Source of the DNA: CAYQQJ01 sp964419935
Lineage (GTDB): Bacteria > Pseudomonadota > Gammaproteobacteria > Pseudomonadales > Cellvibrionaceae
Assembly: GCA_964419935.1 (NCBI GenBank)
Contig: CAYQQJ010000020.1
Location: 1 to 64,000, forward strand
Reading direction: 5' to 3'
Length of the DNA: 64,000 nt
Shown: positions 60,491 to 64,000 of the stretch, in pieces
Position numbering within the stretch: the stretch's first letter is position 1
Layout: every line of letters begins with the position of its first letter
The notes under the pieces: generated by a model
Told to the model about the DNA's origin: nothing
The model's input: only the letters and a program-made list of their open reading frames with translations
Database searches by the model: none
Program-made: the position numbers and the translations under genes

Positions 60491-61048
60491 TTGCGGCAAT
60501 TCCTGCGCGGCCGACGCAATGCGCTCACACCCGCACAGCAGCAACAGGCCGCTGTTCGTTTGGCACAATATACGGCGCAGCGGCATTTCTTCCGCCGCGC
60601 GCGGACCCTTGCCTTTTATATTGCCAATGACGGAGAGCTCGACCCGCACCTCCTGTATCACCGGGCACTGGCGCTGGGCAAAGATTGCTTCCTGCCAGTT
60701 CTTGATAAGCGCTCCCCCAAAATGGATTTTGCGCTCTACCGGCGCGGCGACAAACTCATTCGCAACAAGTTCGGCATCCCGGAGCCGGCACCCAGGGCGC
60801 CGCGTATTGCTGCGGATGAGCTGGATCTAGTGTGTCTGCCGCTGGTGGGCTTTGATGAGCAGGGGAACCGTTTGGGCATGGGAGGCGGGTTTTACGACCG
60901 CACCTTCGCTTATAGACGCACGTCTGTTGGTACCGGGCCGCTGTTGGTGGGATTGGCACATCAGTGCCAGCAAGTCTCTGCATTGCCCATGCAACCGTGG
61001 GATGTGCCACTGGATATGATCGCCACAGATGCAGGACTCTACCCTTAG
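60491..61048 (+). CDS. fau: 5-formyltetrahydrofolate cyclo-ligase
   Basis: About 185 residues. Converts 5-formyl-THF to methenyl-THF using ATP. LRGRRNALTPAQQ at the start (substrate/ATP arginines), YIANDGELDPHLL, FLPVLDKRSPKMDFALY, GIPEPAP, and the family loop LVGFDEQGNRLGMGGGFYDRTF. Start is unclear: TTG 60491 lies in the conserved region, and the frame is open back to 60446 with only CTG (60449) or ATA-type codons, so a non-canonical start is probable. Position after 6S RNA is the standard ssrS-ygfA arrangement. Confidence 0.88.
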   Translation: MRQFLRGRRNALTPAQQQQAAVRLAQYTAQRHFFRRARTLAFYIANDGELDPHLLYHRALALGKDCFLPVLDKRSPKMDFALYRRGDKLIRNKFGIPEPAPRAPRIAADELDLVCLPLVGFDEQGNRLGMGGGFYDRTFAYRRTSVGTGPLLVGLAHQCQQVSALPMQPWDVPLDMIATDAGLYP

Positions 61049-61089
61049 TAACAGCTGTAAAACAAAGCTGCAATAACGTCCCCGGGCCA

Positions 61090-61166
61090 GTCATTCCCGC
61101 GCAGGCGGGGATCCACGCTATGCCGAGGTTTGCTCTACCAAAGATTCCCGCCTGCGCGGGAACGAC
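61090..61166. repeat. REP-like inverted repeat, copy 2
   Basis: Arms 61090-61113 and 61143-61166, same sequence as 50299-50376 with a few changes; different 29-base spacer. Forms a strong hairpin about 40 bp after the 5-FCL stop and may act as terminator. Confidence 0.78.
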
Positions 61167-61226
61167 GAATTGTCGTTTGGCTGTAAATGTTCGGGGCGTC
61201 GTGTGCGGGGTCCGCAGCCACACTTT

Positions 61227-61382
61227 TTACTGCTGCCGCGCCTGTGTCACGCCTTGTTGATATTGGTATTCCGCCAATGCCGGCGCTGTCTCGGCCTTAA
61301 AAACATCCGTCACGCCCAAGCTACTCGCAAGCACACCCACAACAAAAATGACTACCGCGAGAGTCAAGACATCTGGTTTCAT
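61227..61382 (-). CDS. 51-residue single-pass membrane microprotein
   Basis: A short frame with an excellent GGGGGTTGAA ribosome site before ATG 61382. The product starts MKPDVLTLAVVIFVVGVLAS: a short N-terminus, a hydrophobic helix of about 18 residues and a polar Ala/Gln-rich tail (LAEYQYQQGVTQARQQ). It could be an inner-membrane anchor or an uncleaved signal-type peptide. Family not recognised. It lies alone between the REP element and ilvA. Evidence is start site plus coherent membrane topology; no homolog check was possible. Confidence 0.55.
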   Translation of the reverse strand: MKPDVLTLAVVIFVVGVLASSLGVTDVFKAETAPALAEYQYQQGVTQARQQ

Positions 61383-61692
61383 TTCAACCCCCAGACCCTT
61401 TTTTAGGGCCTTTCTATACGTATCTAACTGAGTTCGTGTACCGTCGGTACGGCCTTAAGCTGGCCGTTCCCCCACCCCACCAACGCTAAAACGGTTGATT
61501 CGGAGTATCAGCCAGGAAATTAAGTATAGACAGGGATTCCGCAAACCACAGTCAGACGGCATACCGAGCGCCGCAGATGAGGAACGTGTCACACCTCGTG
61601 ATGATTATTGCGCCATTCAGTAGCATCTCCGCTTGCTCTACGAACGCAAACTAAGCTCGCCCTCTGCGCGCGGCAACCATTCAAAGCAGCCC
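61383..61692. other. gene-free region upstream of the microprotein
   Basis: No gene recognised. GTACCGTCGGTAC (61438-61450) is a small dyad in what would be the promoter region of the microprotein, which reads leftward; ilvA ends at 61693 on the same strand without a strong terminator. Confidence 0.35.
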
Positions 61693-63210
61693 CTAGGCCA
61701 GAAAATACTGGTAAGCTGGATTATCGGTCTCTTCCCAATAAGGGTAACCGAGTTCATCCAGAGACGCCTCAACGTCTTTGCGTTCATTGACCGGGACCTG
61801 CATGCCAACCAGAACCCGACCATAGGCCGCTCCGTGGTTGCGATAGTGGAACATGGAAATGTTCCAGCGACCGGCGAGCTTGGTGAGAAAGCCGAGCAGA
61901 GCGCCGGGGCGCTCTGGAAACTCGAATCGATACACGACTTCATCGGTAACAACGCCGGGCGCGTGGCCGCCCACCATGTGGCGGATGTGCATTTTGGCCA
62001 TTTCGTTGTCAGTCATGTCCACCATGGAATAACCTTTTTCCCGCAAGTGCTCGGCCAGCTTGCCACGGTCGTCATTTTCCGCAGAGACCTGCAGGCCCAC
62101 AAAAATATGCGCCTGTTTGGTATCGCCATAGCGGTAGTTGAACTCGGTAATATTGCGTTTGCCAAGAATGCTGCAGAACTTCTTGTAGCTTCCGGGCTTC
62201 TCGGGAATGGTAACGGCAAAAATGGCTTCGCGCTGCTCGCCGATTTCCGTCCGTTCGGATATGTATCGCAAGCGGTCAAAGTTGGTGTTGGCGCCACTGT
62301 CGATGGCAATCAGCGTCTGACCTTCAATGTCGTTTTCCGCCACATATTTTTTCAGTCCGGCCAGTGCCAGTGCGCCCGCCGGCTCTGCAATGGAACGGGT
62401 ATCTTCAAAAATATCCTTGATCGAAGCACAGATCTCGTCTGTGTTGCAGGTAATCACTCCGTCGATGCTGGACTTGATAACGCGGAAGGTCTCCTTGCCG
62501 ATCTGCGACACGGCGACACCGTCGGCAAACAGCCCCACCTGAGGTAATATCACGCGGCGATTTTTCTCCATGGCGGCTTTCAGACAGGCCGCATCTTCGG
62601 GTTCCACTGCAAAAACCTTGATTTGCGGGCGAACATACTTGATGTAAGCGGCCATTCCGGCACACAGGCCACCACCACCAACAGGAATGAAGACCGCATC
62701 AATGTGGCCTGGGTGCTGACGCAACAGCTCGACGGCGACTGTGCCCTGGCCGGCAATCACGTCCGGATCATCATAAGGTGCCACATAGACCATGCCCTTT
62801 TCCGCCACCAGGTTCTGTGCGTAAGCGGAGGCTTCATCGTAGGTGTCCCCGTGCAGCACCACTTTCGCGCCCCGGCGCTTGACGGCATCCACTTTGATGG
62901 CCGGCGTCGTGCGCGGCATAACAATCACCGCTTGAACCCCCATATGCATGGCCGCCATGGCCAGCCCCTGAGCGTGGTTACCTGCCGAAGCCGCAATCAC
63001 GCCTTTGTCCAGCTGCTCCTGAGAGAGTTGGCGAAGCTTGTTGTAGGCCCCGCGCACCTTGAATGAGAAGACCGGTTGCAGATCTTCACGCTTGAGCAAA
63101 ACGGTGTTTTTGGTGCGCAATGAAACAAGGCGCGCATCACTCAGTGGCGTCTCCACAGCCAGATCATAAATACGGGCATCGAGAATACGTTTCACATACG
63201 TGTGTGGCAT
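61693..63210 (-). CDS. ilvA: threonine ammonia-lyase, biosynthetic
   Basis: Encodes 505 residues. PLP enzyme converting threonine to 2-oxobutanoate for isoleucine synthesis. PLP lysine is Lys51 in VFSFKVRGAYNKL; glycine loop VGGGGLCAG; AASAGNHAQG. Two ACT-like regulatory domains at the C-terminus (about 330-505; FAVTIPEKPGSYKKFC and YRFEFPERPGALLGFL) give isoleucine/valine allostery, so this is the biosynthetic, not the catabolic, form. ATG 63210 gives MPHTYVKRILDARIYDLA; longer frame upstream is not needed. Divergent from rpiA. Confidence 0.96.
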   Translation of the reverse strand: MPHTYVKRILDARIYDLAVETPLSDARLVSLRTKNTVLLKREDLQPVFSFKVRGAYNKLRQLSQEQLDKGVIAASAGNHAQGLAMAAMHMGVQAVIVMPRTTPAIKVDAVKRRGAKVVLHGDTYDEASAYAQNLVAEKGMVYVAPYDDPDVIAGQGTVAVELLRQHPGHIDAVFIPVGGGGLCAGMAAYIKYVRPQIKVFAVEPEDAACLKAAMEKNRRVILPQVGLFADGVAVSQIGKETFRVIKSSIDGVITCNTDEICASIKDIFEDTRSIAEPAGALALAGLKKYVAENDIEGQTLIAIDSGANTNFDRLRYISERTEIGEQREAIFAVTIPEKPGSYKKFCSILGKRNITEFNYRYGDTKQAHIFVGLQVSAENDDRGKLAEHLREKGYSMVDMTDNEMAKMHIRHMVGGHAPGVVTDEVVYRFEFPERPGALLGFLTKLAGRWNISMFHYRNHGAAYGRVLVGMQVPVNERKDVEASLDELGYPYWEETDNPAYQYFLA

Positions 63211-63440
63211 AGCGGCTCTTTTTCGGGATGGATAAACGGGGAAGACACAGTCTAAAGGATGCTGCTGCTTAAGGGCACCTCTAACGGCTAGAATTTTTCT
63301 CCGCCAGAAAAGCGCGGCCCCGAGAACCGGGTTGATGTGATTTGAAGTCATTGCTCGCTGGCGCTGAAACGTGATTCAACAGCAGCCAACAAACGCGTAG
63401 AATGGCGCCAGCGACGTAATAACGAATTCTAGAGGTCTCA

Positions 63441-64000
63441 ATGAATCAGGACGCACTTAAACAAGCTGTGGCCCAGGCAGCGGTCGACTACATTCTGCCC
63501 AAGCTAAAGCCGAGTACCATCGTAGGTGTCGGAACCGGCTCCACGGCGACCTTTTTCATTGAGCTTCTCGCCCCGCACAAGGAGCAATTCCGCGGCACTG
63601 TCGCCAGCTCACAAGCCACGGCGGATCATCTGGCGCGCTTGGGTGTGGGCGTGTTTGACCTCAACAGCGTCGACGAGATGGCTTTCTATGTGGACGGCGC
63701 CGACGAAAGCAACCCACAGCTGCACCTGATAAAAGGCGGTGGCGCCGCGCTGACGCGGGAGAAAATTGTCGCCGCCTGCGCCAATGAGTTTGTCTGTATT
63801 GCCGATGCCAGCAAATGGGTAGATGTGCTGGGTGCTTTTCCACTGCCGGTCGAGGTGATTCCCATGGCACGGGCCTATGTATCCCGGGAACTGATCCGGC
63901 TCGGCGGCACCCCGGTACACCGCGCCGGCGTGACTACGGACAACGGCAATGACATTCTGGACGTACACGACCTGCAGATTACCGACCCCGTGGGTCTGGA
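63441..64000 (+). CDS. rpiA: ribose-5-phosphate isomerase A (partial, runs off the end)
   Basis: First about 186 of the usual 220 residues. Interconverts ribose 5-phosphate and ribulose 5-phosphate. Signature blocks [53 protein letters not shown] and [15 protein letters not shown]; the active Asp/Lys region is in DGADE and KGGGAAL. AGAGG at 63431-63435 precedes ATG 63441. The rpiA/ilvA divergent pair is common in gammaproteobacteria. Confidence 0.96.
   Translation, partial: MNQDALKQAVAQAAVDYILPKLKPSTIVGVGTGSTATFFIELLAPHKEQFRGTVASSQATADHLARLGVGVFDLNSVDEMAFYVDGADESNPQLHLIKGGGAALTREKIVAACANEFVCIADASKWVDVLGAFPLPVEVIPMARAYVSRELIRLGGTPVHRAGVTTDNGNDILDVHDLQITDPVGL

Overview
The window looks like a chromosome segment of a free-living, polysaccharide-degrading gammaproteobacterium of the Cellvibrionaceae type (Cellvibrio, Saccharophagus, Marinimicrobium and relatives). 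Three things suggest this: long polyserine linkers in secreted proteins, CBM6 and discoidin-type binding modules on secreted proteins, and standard gammaproteobacterial gene neighbourhoods (ygfB-pepP-ubiH-ubiI, zapA-6S RNA-5-FCL, ilvA/rpiA, secB-grxC-yibN-gpmI-envC-ctpA, hisBHAF, pqiABC). The genus is inferred, not proven. No tRNA, rRNA, CRISPR, phage or transposase gene was recognised.

Region 1 (1-3 kb): ybiT-type ABC-F ATPase, a periplasmic Cu/Zn superoxide dismutase and a small charged protein. Region 2 (3-28.3 kb) is a carbohydrate-utilisation island, probably for a beta-glucan. It holds a GH2 enzyme, two large polyserine proteins that end in a di-heme DHOR redox domain, a binding-module lipoprotein between them, a BglX-like GH3 beta-glucosidase, a GH5 lipoprotein with a TonB-dependent receptor upstream, a membrane-anchored AraC-type regulator, and a second secreted GH5 enzyme flanked by CBM6 modules. 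A palindromic operator-like element is shared by the GH2/DHOR intergenic region and the second GH5 promoter. The inferred scheme: secreted and surface enzymes cut the glucan, CBM-tethered heme proteins supply or manage redox chemistry on the same surface, the receptor imports oligosaccharides, and periplasmic GH3 releases glucose.

Region 3 (28.3-44.2 kb) is mostly housekeeping: rnk, a large hybrid histidine kinase, secB, grxC, a rhodanese-like protein, gpmI, envC, ctpA, a divergent polysaccharide deacetylase, a DUF6316-like protein, the hisB-hisH-hisA-hisF operon and ygjV. Region 4 (44.3-50.3 kb) looks like an accessory glycan or envelope locus: GT4 glycosyltransferase, methyltransferase, an alpha/alpha-barrel 'prenyltransferase-like' protein, a beta-propeller lipoprotein, another methyltransferase and a hexapeptide acetyltransferase. 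Region 5 (50.7-64 kb): pqiABC, ubiI-ubiH-pepP-ygfB, a ZapB-like/ZapA pair, 6S RNA, 5-formyl-THF cyclo-ligase, a 51-residue membrane microprotein, ilvA and the 5' part of rpiA.

The intergenic DNA is rich in dispersed repeats. A (GCTTGAAGC)-(GGGAAAA) repeat directly abuts the stop codons of several genes. There are clusters of hairpins whose loops often read TCCATG, a 207-bp element with 16-bp terminal inverted repeats, a 105-bp element sharing its interior, a 28-bp inverted repeat, and two REP-like palindromes. The most unusual finding is the pair of CBM-fused di-heme proteins around a multi-CBM lipoprotein.
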